Source of the DNA: a bacterium
GTDB taxonomy: Bacteria; Chloroflexota; Dehalococcoidia; Tepidiformales; Tepidiformaceae
Assembly: GCA_003577245.1 (NCBI GenBank)
Contig: QEVS01000010.1
Location: forward strand, 35,825-99,824
Reading direction: 5' to 3'
Length of the DNA: 64,000 nucleotides
In this document: piece after piece, positions 1 through 9,107 of the stretch
Position numbering within the stretch: the stretch's first letter is position 1
Layout: every line of letters starts with the position of its first letter
Position numbers and translations under genes: made by a program
Notes under the pieces: generated by a model
What the model saw: the letters and a program-made list of their open reading frames with translations, nothing else
The model's database searches: none
Told to the model about the DNA's origin: nothing

Positions 1-576
1 ATCCTCGCTCTGCGATGGTCGGACATCGATTTCGAGGGCCGATCCTTACACATCGTTAGGACCGTGCAACGCATCGCTGGCGAGGGCATCATCTTCCGTC
101 CCACGAAGACGGCTCGTTCCCGGCGGACAATCGGACTATCCGCAGCGACGCTGGACTTTCTCTCTGCCCGGCGCCAGGAGGACGAGTCAACTCGAACCCG
201 GCGGGCCGAGGCAGACGGTGAGCGGTTGGTGTTTCCGCAGGAGCACAGCGGACCTTACGAACCCGTCCAGATCTCGCACGCGTTCAGCAAGCTGGTCAGT
301 GGGAGCGAGTTCGAGGGACTTCGGTTCCACGACCTCCGTCACACTGCTGCGACATTAATGCTGTCTCAGAATGTTCATCCGAAGATCGTCAGCGAGCGCC
401 TTGGACATGCGTCGGTTCACATCACACTCGACACATACTCCCACGTCCTCCCTCATTTGCAGGATGAAGCCGCCGCCGCGATGGATCGCATACTGGACCC
501 GGCGCGATACGTGCAACAAGCCGATGGCACCGATGGTAAGACCGCACCTCATACTTACGATCGCGGCCAATGTTGA
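1..576 (+). CDS. Tyrosine recombinase / phage-type integrase, C-terminal part (5' truncated by window)
   Basis: The frame is open from base 1, so the gene starts outside the window; 191 residues are visible. They contain the whole catalytic set of the family: the first arginine in ALRWSDID at about residue 5, HDLRH at about 110-114 (the H-x-x-R box), LGHASVHITLDTY at about 135-146 with the second His, and the nucleophile tyrosine at about 146. The catalytic domain is therefore intact. The enzyme would catalyse site-specific strand exchange between attP and a chromosomal attB. Its place at the edge of a metal-resistance island that ends in a tRNA-Arg fragment makes it the likely integrase of that island. 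Confidence 0.9.
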   Translation: MLALRWSDIDFEGRSLHIVRTVQRIAGEGIIFRPTKTARSRRTIGLSAATLDFLSARRQEDESTRTRRAEADGERLVFPQEHSGPYEPVQISHAFSKLVSGSEFEGLRFHDLRHTAATLMLSQNVHPKIVSERLGHASVHITLDTYSHVLPHLQDEAAAAMDRILDPARYVQQADGTDGKTAPHTYDRGQC

Positions 577-1457
577 CGCCCGTTTTTCGCGCGGCGAGGG
601 CTGAGCGGGTGGCCTACGCTGCGGCGCCGTCAGCCTATGACGCCCGACGAATGCTGGACCAAACCGGCGCCAAACAGCTCGCTACGCCTTCGCGCTCCCG
701 CGGCCTCTCTGATTCGCTCGAACCAGTTGAATACGCGCATTCGCCTACCGAGAATCGGCCGGCGGATCTCGCCCCGAATGACTGCCGCTCGAGGCAACTT
801 CAGAGCCAACTCGCCGGCGAGACGCGTCCGGCACGTTATCCGAGCCGCGGCGTCCCAGCTCCCGCTGCGAATCCGCCGGGCGGAGGGCGCCGGGAAGCCG
901 TCCTGCCCGACAGTCAGCCACCAGGAGAGGACGTGAGAGATGATGCGCCGGACTCGAACTGTGCTCCAGAGGCTAACTTGATTGCGGTGACCGTCGCTTC
1001 CACAGGAACGCTCCGCCGGTTTACGATTTCTGGGCCGCGCCGCCCAGGTCTGTGTCCGCTCCACAACCTGGCCCGCGGCTTTGTCTCGACTCGTGCTGGT
1101 GTCTCGATGCATGACCGGCCCCCGCGATGAGTTAGAGGTAGCTGGTCACTCGCTGTGACGTTGGATGGGCCTGCTGACGCGAGGAGGCTCGCCCAGCGTC
1201 TATTTCACACCGCGCGTTGAGGCGTTTCGCGGCGTGTTTGCTGGTCGCACGCTGTCGCCGTGTCTGCCTGGTCAAAGGAAGGGGACGGAGCGCTGGCGAC
1301 ATGTCGCGGCGAGCTCGGCTGGATGTTCCTGCTCGAAGGGGCCGCCTTTCCGGGCTCCGGTCGGGCTGGTCGGGGGTACCCGAGTTGCGACCTCGTCTGT
1401 CGTAAGCTCCCCGGGGAGTAGCAGTCGAGTCGTCGTGGCATCCCATGCCCGCGACCC
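577..1457. other. Gene-poor stretch between integrase and uppP
   Basis: About 880 bases with overlapping open frames on both strands but no recognisable protein, no convincing ribosome-binding sites and no repeats or tRNA. Amino-acid composition of the possible products (Arg/Pro/Ser-rich) is that of chance translation of GC-rich DNA. It may be a decayed part of the element; no function is assigned. Confidence 0.5.
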
Positions 1458-2292
1458 GTGGAGGCACACATCCAATCGTTGATTCAGGCCATCGTGCTCC
1501 GGCATCGTCCAGGGGGCCACGGAGTTCCTACCGGTCTCGTCCTCCGGGCACTTGATCCTGACTTCTGCCCTGTTCGGCTGGGAAGACCAGGGGCTTGGCT
1601 TCGATGTGGGGCTTCATCTTGGCACGCTCTTCGTCGTCGGGGCCTACTTTTGGCGTGACTGGCTGGGCATGTTCCAGGCAACCGTGTCGGACATCAGCCG
1701 CGGGCGGTTGCGTACCGGCGCGAGACAGCCGACGCGGCTCTTGGCGATGATCATCGGTGCGACAGTCCCGGCGGGCCTCGTAGGCCTGATGCTCGACGAT
1801 TGGATTAGCACGAGGCTTCGGGAGCCGTGGGTAGTTGCGACCACACTCCTCATCGTCGGACTCGCAATGTGGTTCGTGGACCGCGCCCCGCCTTTGCGGC
1901 GCCGCGTCGAGGATATGGATGTTCTGGACGCACTTGTCGTGGGACTGGCTCAGACGCTCGCTCTCGTCCCCGGGGTGTCGCGGTCAGGTATCACGCTTAT
2001 CGCCGGTCTGCAGCGAGGCCTCACGCGGGCCGACGCAGCACGGTTCGGATTCTTGTTGGGGACGCCCACCATCGCGGGGGCGGTGGTGGTGGAGTTTCCG
2101 TCCGTGGCATCGGAGGGACAGAACGGACTGCTGCGGCTCCTGCTTGGAATGTTCGTGTCGGCGACCGTCGGACTCTTGGTGGTCAGTCAGCTCATGCGGT
2201 TCCTTCGAACTCGAACGTTGGTGCCATTCGCAGTTTACCGAATCGGCCTGGCCTGCCTCGTGTTCGGAGCGCTGGTCGCGGGAGCCGGGTGA
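1458..2292 (+). CDS. uppP: Undecaprenyl-diphosphate phosphatase UppP/BacA, with a one-base frameshift near the N-terminus
   Basis: UppP dephosphorylates undecaprenyl diphosphate at the membrane to recycle the lipid carrier of cell-wall synthesis. The main frame (from about 1501) encodes the full family pattern: QGATEFLPVSSSGH (about 1510-1551) with the catalytic Glu/Ser/His, FGWEDQGLGFDVGLHLGT, and the second motif LVPGVSRSGIT with the catalytic Arg. This frame has no ATG, GTG or TTG before motif 1; its first start-type codon (TTG 1552) would remove it. The expected start of the protein, IQSLIQAIVL, is read in another frame from GTG 1458. One extra C at about 1498-1500 separates the two. Stitched, the protein is about 277 aa, the usual size. 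It is either a pseudogene, a sequencing error, or a frameshifted gene. Confidence 0.85.
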
Positions 2293-2356
2293 AGGGAGAG
2301 CATCCAGCATTGGGCGTCAGAACCCAGCGTTGACGCTCCAGTGGTACCATTCGTCC

Positions 2357-2680
2357 GTGCGACTTCAGTTTGGAATCCTGGTGGTTGCGGTCGTGAGCGT
2401 TTTTGCGTCTGTGGCCGTAGTTCCGAACTCCCCATCCGGGAGTGAACTGGGCACGCACGAGCGCGAGCACATGCTGCAGCACCGCTACGGAGAACCCCAC
2501 GATGCCCACCATCATGAGGTGCAGACCGTGTCTCAGTGGCACGCAGTACCCTTTACCGGTCTTCCGACCGCAGTGCCGCTTGCAGCCAACGCGATTGGAA
2601 GAGCAACGTCGGCACAACAGAAGCTCTCAGGATTGAGTGTCTCGCCCCTCCTCGTTCCTCCCAGAGACCCGATCAGCTGA
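2357..2680 (+). CDS. Small predicted exported protein, unknown
   Basis: A 107-residue frame from GTG 2357, with a hydrophobic N-terminus (VRLQFGILVVAVVSVFASVAV) followed by a His/Glu-rich stretch (EREHMLQHRYGEPHDAHHHE, about residues 38-57) that could bind metal. No family recognised. It lies between uppP and a lipoprotein gene on the same strand, in the metal-handling island, which fits a small periplasmic metal-binding protein. The N-terminal signal and His cluster support a real gene, but start and coding status are uncertain. Confidence 0.45.
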   Translation: MRLQFGILVVAVVSVFASVAVVPNSPSGSELGTHEREHMLQHRYGEPHDAHHHEVQTVSQWHAVPFTGLPTAVPLAANAIGRATSAQQKLSGLSVSPLLVPPRDPIS

Positions 2681-2709
2681 TCCCATCAGACTGATCGGAG
2701 GTTCGCGCT

Positions 2710-3618
2710 TTGCGCTGGTTCTTCTCTTTGCTTTTGTTTCCTCTCGTCGCCTTGCTGACGTCTTGCGGCTCCGATGGTGCCGGGGAGCCGACCGATGACC
2801 CAGCCACGGGCAAGTACGACGTTGCTGTCGCAAGCGGTGACCTCGCCGTCGGCCCTCAGCGAATGAGTTTCGTGCTGATCAAGGACGGTTCGCCCGTGGC
2901 AGAACCGGTCGTGTACGTGCGTTTTTTCAGGTTGCCCCAGGGCGCGTCGCCGGAACTCGCCGGGGAGTCCGCGATTCCCTTCAGTCCCCTGGGGGCCGAG
3001 GACGAGGTTCACGACGGCGAGCTATCCGGCGTGTACTACGCGAACGTCCCCTTCGACGTCGCGGGCACGTGGGGTATCGGCGTGAGTGTTGGGCCGAAGT
3101 ACGACGAAGCCGGCGAAGTCCGCGTCCAGTTTGAAGTGAAAGAAAAGACTCAGGCCCCTAAGCCCGGCGACAAAGGCATCGCGGTCAAGAACCCGACTGC
3201 TGACAATGCTCCCTTCGACCAGATCCACACGGGAAGCATCAAAGACGACGGCTTCCACACCATGACCATCGCTGAGGCGGTTTCGTCTGGGCGGCCGTCC
3301 GTCATCGCTTTCGCCACTCCGTCCTTCTGCCGGACGGCAACGTGCGGCCCATCGCTACAAATCGTTGTTCGGGCCTCGGCGAGATACGTCGATCAGGTGA
3401 ACTTCCTCCACATCGAACCGTACGAACTGACGCCCGCAGGCGACCTCATCACTCGCGAGGATGGCTTTCCCAAGCTTGGGCCGATTGCCGAGTCATGGAA
3501 GCTACCGAGCGAGCCATGGGTGTTCGTGCTCGATAAGCAGGGGACGGTTGTCGCTCGGTACGAAGGGCCTTACGCCATCGAGGAACTGATTTATGCCCTC
3601 GACCAGGTGACGAAGTAG
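2710..3618 (+). CDS. Lipoprotein with thioredoxin-like C-terminal domain
   Basis: 302 aa from TTG 2710, chosen because GGAGG lies 8 bases upstream and a lipoprotein signal follows at once (FFSLLLFPLVALLTSCGS, lipobox LTSC). Residues about 35-150 look like a beta-rich extracytoplasmic domain. Residues about 195-300 resemble a thioredoxin fold: FATPSFCRTATCGP carries two cysteines spaced C-x4-C instead of CxxC, followed by a predicted helix and PWVFVLDKQGTVVARYEG, typical of the final strands of such folds. Possible roles are thiol exchange or metal delivery, as with Sco/TlpA proteins. It is 7 bases upstream of the His-rich protein gene and probably in the same operon with ctaG. Confidence 0.75.
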   Translation: MRWFFSLLLFPLVALLTSCGSDGAGEPTDDPATGKYDVAVASGDLAVGPQRMSFVLIKDGSPVAEPVVYVRFFRLPQGASPELAGESAIPFSPLGAEDEVHDGELSGVYYANVPFDVAGTWGIGVSVGPKYDEAGEVRVQFEVKEKTQAPKPGDKGIAVKNPTADNAPFDQIHTGSIKDDGFHTMTIAEAVSSGRPSVIAFATPSFCRTATCGPSLQIVVRASARYVDQVNFLHIEPYELTPAGDLITREDGFPKLGPIAESWKLPSEPWVFVLDKQGTVVARYEGPYAIEELIYALDQVTK

Positions 3619-3625
3619 AGGATCT

Positions 3626-4285
3626 ATGTTCCAAAAACTGTTCGACCGGCAGCTATCCGGTCGTGTGTGGATACCGGTGGTATCGGCGCTCGTAGTCGCG
3701 AGCGCGGTGCTGCTCGGAGTAGTCGTATTCCGACCCTCCAAGTCCAATGCTGACGCTTCCGCCATTGTCGGGACTACCGATTCGTTGCGGCAGCCAGTCC
3801 ACTGGCACGCCGATTTCGCCGTCTTCGTGAATGGGGAGCGTTTCGACTTCGACAAGCCTGAGTTCATCTCGAAGGAGGGAGAAGAGAACAATCCGTGGGT
3901 GCACATCCACGAGCCGAGGCCCACGGTCGTTCACGTTCACCGCGAGCAGACGACCTGGGACGAGTTCATGCGCTCGCTCGGATTCGAACTGACCGATTCG
4001 AAGCTCTCGCTCCCAGACGGCAGAGTCTTTGAGACGGGCGGCGAAGCCTCACTGAAGTTCTACGTGAACGGGGTCCGCGTGGACACCATCATGTTCGAAT
4101 CGATCAGCGACTTGAGCCAGGTCTTGATTTCCTTCGGGCCGGAAAGCGATAGCGAGGTCCGCGAGACCCAAATTCCGATGGTCACCGATCAGGCATGCAT
4201 CCCATCGGAATTGTGCCTCGACCGGGTCCCGGCGGTTCCTGAGCCGGAACCATGCACGAAGAGTAGTGGCTCATGCACAGGCTGA
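3626..4285 (+). CDS. His-rich membrane-anchored protein, paralogue of the protein at 21437-22120
   Basis: 219 aa with one N-terminal membrane segment (about residues 14-35) and an external domain. No named family is recognised. The striking part is a series of histidines: HWHADFAVFVNG (about 58-69), VHIHEPRP, then VVHVHREQTTWDEF. The same pattern occurs in the protein at 21437-22120, along with VNGVRVD, SD...VLISFGP, VTDQACIP and a Cys-rich end (CIPSELC...C...C). The regular H-x-H spacing suggests copper or zinc binding; this is inference. The 3' end overlaps the ctaG start by 13 bases, so it probably acts with cytochrome-oxidase/copper assembly genes. Confidence 0.8.
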   Translation: MFQKLFDRQLSGRVWIPVVSALVVASAVLLGVVVFRPSKSNADASAIVGTTDSLRQPVHWHADFAVFVNGERFDFDKPEFISKEGEENNPWVHIHEPRPTVVHVHREQTTWDEFMRSLGFELTDSKLSLPDGRVFETGGEASLKFYVNGVRVDTIMFESISDLSQVLISFGPESDSEVRETQIPMVTDQACIPSELCLDRVPAVPEPEPCTKSSGSCTG

Positions 4286-5316
4286 CGCTTCATCGCCTAG
4301 CCACTGTCGCGACGCCCGTTTCGCCTGGGCGGTTTGCCACCGCCGCCGGACTTGGTTTGGCAGGAAGCATCGCCCTTTCGGTGATCCTGCGCTCCGGTGG
4401 CGGTTCTGCCTCAATCGGGTTCATCTTCGTGTGCACGATTGCATCCGTGCCGCCACCAGACTTTCCTCAGGTGCTGACGACGTTCGCTTTCGAGCCGGTT
4501 CCGACGTTCCTCCTCGTCGCGGTGGGTGCGGCCTACCTGTCGGTGTTCGCGACCGTGCGGTCGGGGGGGCAGGCGCGTCTCGCTTCAACCTGGCGGCTGA
4601 CTTCGTTCATGATAGGGCTGCTCCTGGTGCTGTTTACAGTCTTCGGCCCCCTCGCCGCCTACAGCTCCACTTTTTTGACGGCGCACATGATCCAGCATTT
4701 TGTGCTGATTACGATTGCGCCCCCGCTGCTTCTCGCGGGCGCGCCGCTAACGCTTCTGCTCGTCGCGGCCGGAAAGCGCCGGCGCGATGATGTTCTCTAC
4801 CCCGTGCTCCGCGCCGGGTGGTTTCACGCCATCACGAACCCCGTAGTGGGCGTGGCCCTCTTCGCGCTCGTCCCTTTGGGCTGGTATACCAGCGGCGCAT
4901 TCGAGCAGTCCCTGACCAACGTTTGGCTGCACTACCTGGGCTATGGAATCTTCCTCTTCGCGGGGATTCACTACTGGTGGCCGGTAATCGGGGGCAATCC
5001 CTCGCGGTGGCAGATGCCGCACCCGATGCGGCTGTTTTACCTGTTCGCGCTCGTGCCAATCCATGCCTTCCTTGGGTCCCTGTTCTACGAGCCGTCACGC
5101 GTGATGTTCGAGGACCTGCAGGCGCTTCCCCGCTATTGGGGACCGTCGCCGCTCCTGGACCAGCAGATCGCGGGCGCAATGATGTTCATCGTTGGAGAGG
5201 CAATTGGCCTCATCGCCACGATCCTGGCCGCGGCCGCCTGGGCACGTGCAGACGAACGCGCGGGCCAGCGTTACGACCGCCGAGCGCGGCAACAAGGAGG
5301 GATCGGTGGCCGCTGA
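4273..5316 (+). CDS. ctaG: Cytochrome c oxidase assembly factor CtaG (caa3-type)
   Basis: 347 aa, polytopic membrane protein of the caa3_CtaG family (COG3336), which assists copper insertion into cytochrome oxidase in Gram-positive-type bacteria. Family signatures seen: HMIQHFVLITIAPPLLLAGAP (about 138-158), YLGYGIFLFAGIHYWWPVIG (about 223-242) and the late FYEPSR...DQQIAGAMMFIVGE segment with conserved acidic residues. At least seven hydrophobic segments. It overlaps the His-rich anchored protein gene upstream and the CDF transporter downstream (ribosome-binding site inside ctaG), so it is translationally coupled to both. Confidence 0.9.
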   Translation: MHRLTLHRLATVATPVSPGRFATAAGLGLAGSIALSVILRSGGGSASIGFIFVCTIASVPPPDFPQVLTTFAFEPVPTFLLVAVGAAYLSVFATVRSGGQARLASTWRLTSFMIGLLLVLFTVFGPLAAYSSTFLTAHMIQHFVLITIAPPLLLAGAPLTLLLVAAGKRRRDDVLYPVLRAGWFHAITNPVVGVALFALVPLGWYTSGAFEQSLTNVWLHYLGYGIFLFAGIHYWWPVIGGNPSRWQMPHPMRLFYLFALVPIHAFLGSLFYEPSRVMFEDLQALPRYWGPSPLLDQQIAGAMMFIVGEAIGLIATILAAAAWARADERAGQRYDRRARQQGGIGGR

Positions 5317-6280
5317 CCACACCGACCACGCCAGCGGTAGTCAGGCTCACGACGAGAAAGGCTCACCCGGCAAGGCGCTGGCCATCGGCCTGGGTCTGAC
5401 CTTGACGTTCGCGCTGGTGGAAGTCGCGGCCGGGCTTATCAGCGGTTCGCTTGCACTCGTTGCCGATGCGGGCCACATGCTCGTCGATTCCGCCGGGCTC
5501 GTCCTGGCCCTCGTCGCCACCCTGATCGCGCGGCGTCCAAAAGACCTCCGCCGCACCTATGGCTACGCGCGCGCCGAAGTCCTGGTGGTCCCGGTCCATG
5601 TCCTCCTGATGCTTCTCATCGCCGGCTATATCGTTTACGAGGCTGTTTCACGCATCGGGGATCAGCCGGAGATCGACGGGATCCCAGTGCTCGCGGTTGG
5701 CGTGGTGGGTCTGGCGATCAACTTCGTGACGTTGCGACTGTTGCAAGGCCACAGCCACGACAACTTGAATGCGAAGGGAGCGATGTTCGAGGTAATGGCC
5801 GACATGCTCGGCTCGGTTGGGGTGATCCTCGCCGCGACAGTGCTGCTGGTTACGGGATGGTCGGGCGTCGATGTGATTGTCAGCCTCGTCATTGGGGCCC
5901 TTGTGGTTCCACGCGCCTTCGCACTTTTGCGGCACGCGTTGGCAATTTTGCTCGAGGGTACGCCGCCGGGTGTGCGTCCCGACGAAATCGCGCGCGACAT
6001 AGAAAGCGTGCCAGGCGTGCTCGCCGTGCACGACCTCCACGTCTGGGCCCTCGCACCGTCGTTTGTTGCTCTGAGTGCCCACCTGGAAGTGAGGGAGATG
6101 GTGGGTTGCGAAACGACGCTGACTGAGGTCACCCGCGTCCTCAAGGCGTCGCACAACATCTCCCATATCACCCTTCAACCGGAGACTCGCGAGCTCCATG
6201 AGGCGATCGACTGTTGTCTCTCTCCTGACTCCGTTGCCGATGCTAGCCACCTTCACACTTCCGCTGGAGCGCTCCCATGA
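5306..6280 (+). CDS. czcD: Cation diffusion facilitator, CzcD-like metal/proton antiporter
   Basis: 324 aa starting at GTG 5306, chosen because AGGAGG (5295-5300) precedes it. His-rich N-terminus (DHTDHASGSQAHDEK) then six membrane segments and a cytoplasmic domain. TM2 has HMLVD (metal-site His/Asp), and the His-rich loop GHSHD precedes TM5. TM5 reads FEVMADMLGSVGV, so the usual His of the HxxxD pair is Glu. The C-terminal domain has VHDLHVWAL, typical of CDF dimerisation/metal-sensing domains. Likely exports Zn, Co, Cd or similar. It overlaps ctaG by 11 bases and copC by 4 (ATGA). Confidence 0.92.
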   Translation: MAADHTDHASGSQAHDEKGSPGKALAIGLGLTLTFALVEVAAGLISGSLALVADAGHMLVDSAGLVLALVATLIARRPKDLRRTYGYARAEVLVVPVHVLLMLLIAGYIVYEAVSRIGDQPEIDGIPVLAVGVVGLAINFVTLRLLQGHSHDNLNAKGAMFEVMADMLGSVGVILAATVLLVTGWSGVDVIVSLVIGALVVPRAFALLRHALAILLEGTPPGVRPDEIARDIESVPGVLAVHDLHVWALAPSFVALSAHLEVREMVGCETTLTEVTRVLKASHNISHITLQPETRELHEAIDCCLSPDSVADASHLHTSAGALP

Positions 6281-6897
6281 ATCGACTCTTGGCCATCGTT
6301 TGCGCTGGAACGTTAGCAGCGCTGATTTCATTGCAATCGGTCCAGGCTCACGCGGCGCCCGCGAAGATCTCCCCGGGAGACGGCGCCGTATTGGTTACTT
6401 CTCCGTCGAAAATCGTGATCGAGATGAGCCAGGACATGGCGCGCCAGGACGGAGGCAACGACATTGACGTGGTCGGGCCGGACGGGACCGAGGTTACGAC
6501 CGAAGCGGCCGTTATCGACAACGCGAACCGCCGGCTACTCAGCGTCAACGTACCTGCGAACCTCCCACCCGGGAAGTACGTCATCAGGTGGAAGTCGCTA
6601 AGCTCGGACGACGGTGACCCCGCAGATGGGGAGCTGTCGTTCACAGTTGACCCGGCAGGCCCGGCCCAACCCGGGAGGGAAATCCTCCGCGAAGAGCTCG
6701 GTGGTAGCCCGACGCCGGCTACAAATACAGACTCGGCCAGCGCGTTCCCGACGGTCACGGAACCCGACGGGGTGACCTGGGTGCTGGTCGTAGCAGTTGG
6801 CGTTGGCGCGCTCGTACTTGGCGCTGGTGGAACGTTTCTGTTGGTCGACAAGCGGCAGGTCACGCCTCCGACGAAGTCGAAGGGAAATCGGAAGTGA
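6277..6897 (+). CDS. copC: CopC-domain copper-binding protein with C-terminal membrane anchor
   Basis: 206 aa. Signal peptide (residues 1-25), then a CopC fold: mature N-terminus begins at AHAAPAKISPGDGAVL, giving the N-terminal His of the family's copper site; the closing strand motif is RWKSLSSDDGDPADGELSF with the Asp/Asp pattern in place of the usual D-x-H. A Pro/Thr/Ser linker leads to one C-terminal TM (about 172-194) and a basic tail. CopC proteins bind copper outside the membrane and pass it to CopD. It overlaps the CopC-CopD fusion gene by 4 bases. Confidence 0.9.
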   Translation: MNRLLAIVCAGTLAALISLQSVQAHAAPAKISPGDGAVLVTSPSKIVIEMSQDMARQDGGNDIDVVGPDGTEVTTEAAVIDNANRRLLSVNVPANLPPGKYVIRWKSLSSDDGDPADGELSFTVDPAGPAQPGREILREELGGSPTPATNTDSASAFPTVTEPDGVTWVLVVAVGVGALVLGAGGTFLLVDKRQVTPPTKSKGNRK

Positions 6898-9107
6898 AGC
6901 GCTGGCTTCAGTTACTGCTCCTCGCTGCGGTGGCCCTGCCCCTGCTAGTGCCGAGTTCTGCCTCGGCGCATGCGGCGTTGATCTCGTCGGACCCCGTGGC
7001 GAACGCGTTCCTCAAGGCACCCCCCCAACTCTTCACGATGAATTTCAACGAGCCGCTCGATACCAGGAGCAGCTCCGTCCAGTTGCTGAGCGCGGGTGGG
7101 CAACCGCTCTCCGTCGGTGAAGCGCAGTTCTCGAACGGCAACCGCACGATGTCTGCGGCGCCTCTCAGCTTGGAGCCTGGGGTCTATTCAATCGTTTGGA
7201 TCAACGTGTCCACCATCGACGGCCACCCAATCCGGGGCTCCATTCCGTTCACCATCCTGAACGCGGACGGGACGCTGCCGGCGGGGCAGAGCGCGAGCGG
7301 AGGTACCGGTGGTACGGACCCCGTCGCTTTGCTCGACGCCACAGCGGTGCGGGCGCTGACGCTGCTTATGCTCATTCTGGTCGTGGCAGGGGCGGTGGTC
7401 CCGTTGCTTGGGCCACCCCAAGTGGTGGCGCCACTCACAGGGAAGTTCCAGGCGATCGTGCTCACCGCGAGCGGTCTCCTACTTCTGTCCACGTTCCTGA
7501 GCCTCCCTGGCATCCTCGACACCTACTCGAATCGGTCGTTGAGGGAGGTACTGTTCGAAACGCCCGCAGGCGGGTACTTCGTCGCCCGGGCCGGATTCGC
7601 GCTACTAATGGCCACGATCGCGTCGTTCATGGGGGACGCGCCTCGTCGCTCCTCAGGTGCACTTGTCGCCGCCGTTGTTGGGTACTTGTGGTGTTTCACG
7701 CAAACGAGCCATGCGGCGGCGGCAAGCGGGAGCGGGTGGGCTAGCTCGTTCGACATCGCTCACGGCTCGGCCGCGACGTTCTGGCTGGGGACGGTGTTGT
7801 CGCTTGCCATCCTCGTCCGGTTGTCGCGGGGCCGGGACGAATTCAAGCCGCTGCTAGCGAAGGTCGCCCTGTTGGCCTCGGCCATGGTGTACCTGCTGCT
7901 CGCCACGGGCATTCTCGGCGCGCTCGCTCAGATCGACACACTGCAGAAGCTCACTTCAACTCGCTACGGCGTCACACTGCTGGTCAAGGTAGGACTCATG
8001 GTGCCGCTCCTCGCCGTCGCGTTCTATAACGCCCAGCGCGGAAGGCTGAACGCGCTCCAACCGGGAGAGGAACGATCCCGGTTCTTCGTCCGGGGTGCCG
8101 TGCTGGAGGTGGGGCTCGGCATCGTGGTCGTGGGCGCAGCAGCTCTCCTGACCCAATCGGTGGTGCCGAGGTCTATCGCGCCGGGCGGAACCGGGGGCAC
8201 ACAGGTGGTCCAGGCGGCAAGCGTGGATGTTTCGTTCCAGGCCGCACCTAACGTGGTCGGTGTCAACTCGTTCCGAGTCGATCTCGAAGCGGACGGAAAA
8301 AAGGTCGAGGCCGAGCGTGTGCGCCTCACGTTTACGCCCGAGGGCGACGGTATAGGGGCGCCAATCAGCCTCATTCTCGAACCTGCCGGAGCGGGAACGT
8401 TCCTGGGGAGTGGAGCCTACCTGACCACGCCGGGTCCCTGGAAGGTGGACATCGAACTGCGCCGCGCAGACGCGCCCGACTCTTCAACGCCGGTCCGGTT
8501 GGTTCCTTCGTCGCCCTTGCCGCCAACGTCTGCTGAAGCATGGGGGAACCCCTCGGCTGGACTCGACGGCATTCAGACCTTCAGCGTAGCCGTCTTTCTT
8601 CTCGGCATGGCAGCCATGTACACCGGAGTGGCCACAGCGCGCTTCGTGGGCGATTGGCGAATTCGGGCTGGAGGAATGGTGGCAGGCCTGGCGCTGGTCG
8701 GCGTCGGGCTCCTGCCTCTTGCGGCCCGAGTCGACTTCTCATCCGACGAGCAACCGCCGTTCCTGGTAGCAGACAAACTCGATATCCGGGAGCTGTCACT
8801 CAAGTTCACCGACGCCGGCGGGACCGTCGTCGTCGGCGAGGTGGCCAACTACGGAAACGACGACGCCATCGTTCGTGCCCAAATCGGTTCGGAGCAGGCG
8901 ACGCTGTACGGCGGAGAAGACTGCGCCAATGGCGGCTCCACGCCCCCTCGGGAGACGCCCATCGAACTCCGGTCGGCCACGATCGTGAAGCTGGTTCCCG
9001 CCGGTTGCCGGATAGAGGTGGCCAGCCGCGTCTCCGAACCAACGGAAGTGATCTTGCGACTCAAGTCGGGGCGAGAGATTCATGAACCCGTTGAAGGAGC
9101 CAACTGA
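6894..9107 (+). CDS. copD: CopC-CopD fusion, copper uptake/resistance membrane protein
   Basis: 737 aa. Signal peptide, then a CopC domain (about 25-130) with the N-terminal His (ASAHAALISSDP) and the second copper His in STIDGHPIRGSIPF. CopD membrane domain follows (about 150-425) with eight or so TM segments and conserved histidines in FTQTSHAAAAS and SFDIAHGSAATFWLGTVLS. An external beta domain (YtkA-like, about 450-550), two more TMs and an unusual C-terminal soluble extension (about 610-737) with two Cys (EDC, AGC) complete it. Domain order matches YcnJ-type proteins; the C-terminal extension is not familiar. Overlaps neighbours by 4 and 1 bases, so fully operonic. Confidence 0.92.
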   Translation: MKRWLQLLLLAAVALPLLVPSSASAHAALISSDPVANAFLKAPPQLFTMNFNEPLDTRSSSVQLLSAGGQPLSVGEAQFSNGNRTMSAAPLSLEPGVYSIVWINVSTIDGHPIRGSIPFTILNADGTLPAGQSASGGTGGTDPVALLDATAVRALTLLMLILVVAGAVVPLLGPPQVVAPLTGKFQAIVLTASGLLLLSTFLSLPGILDTYSNRSLREVLFETPAGGYFVARAGFALLMATIASFMGDAPRRSSGALVAAVVGYLWCFTQTSHAAAASGSGWASSFDIAHGSAATFWLGTVLSLAILVRLSRGRDEFKPLLAKVALLASAMVYLLLATGILGALAQIDTLQKLTSTRYGVTLLVKVGLMVPLLAVAFYNAQRGRLNALQPGEERSRFFVRGAVLEVGLGIVVVGAAALLTQSVVPRSIAPGGTGGTQVVQAASVDVSFQAAPNVVGVNSFRVDLEADGKKVEAERVRLTFTPEGDGIGAPISLILEPAGAGTFLGSGAYLTTPGPWKVDIELRRADAPDSSTPVRLVPSSPLPPTSAEAWGNPSAGLDGIQTFSVAVFLLGMAAMYTGVATARFVGDWRIRAGGMVAGLALVGVGLLPLAARVDFSSDEQPPFLVADKLDIRELSLKFTDAGGTVVVGEVANYGNDDAIVRAQIGSEQATLYGGEDCANGGSTPPRETPIELRSATIVKLVPAGCRIEVASRVSEPTEVILRLKSGREIHEPVEGAN

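Noticed and set aside
940..980. T-arm-like sequence (GGACTCGAAC) in the gap after the integrase
   Set aside because: The flanking bases do not pair as a T stem and no acceptor or anticodon arm is found; not a tRNA or att copy.
1499..1501. Recoding of uppP by a programmed frameshift
   Set aside because: No slippery heptamer or stimulatory structure is apparent; an extra C in a short C/G tract is better explained by mutation or error.
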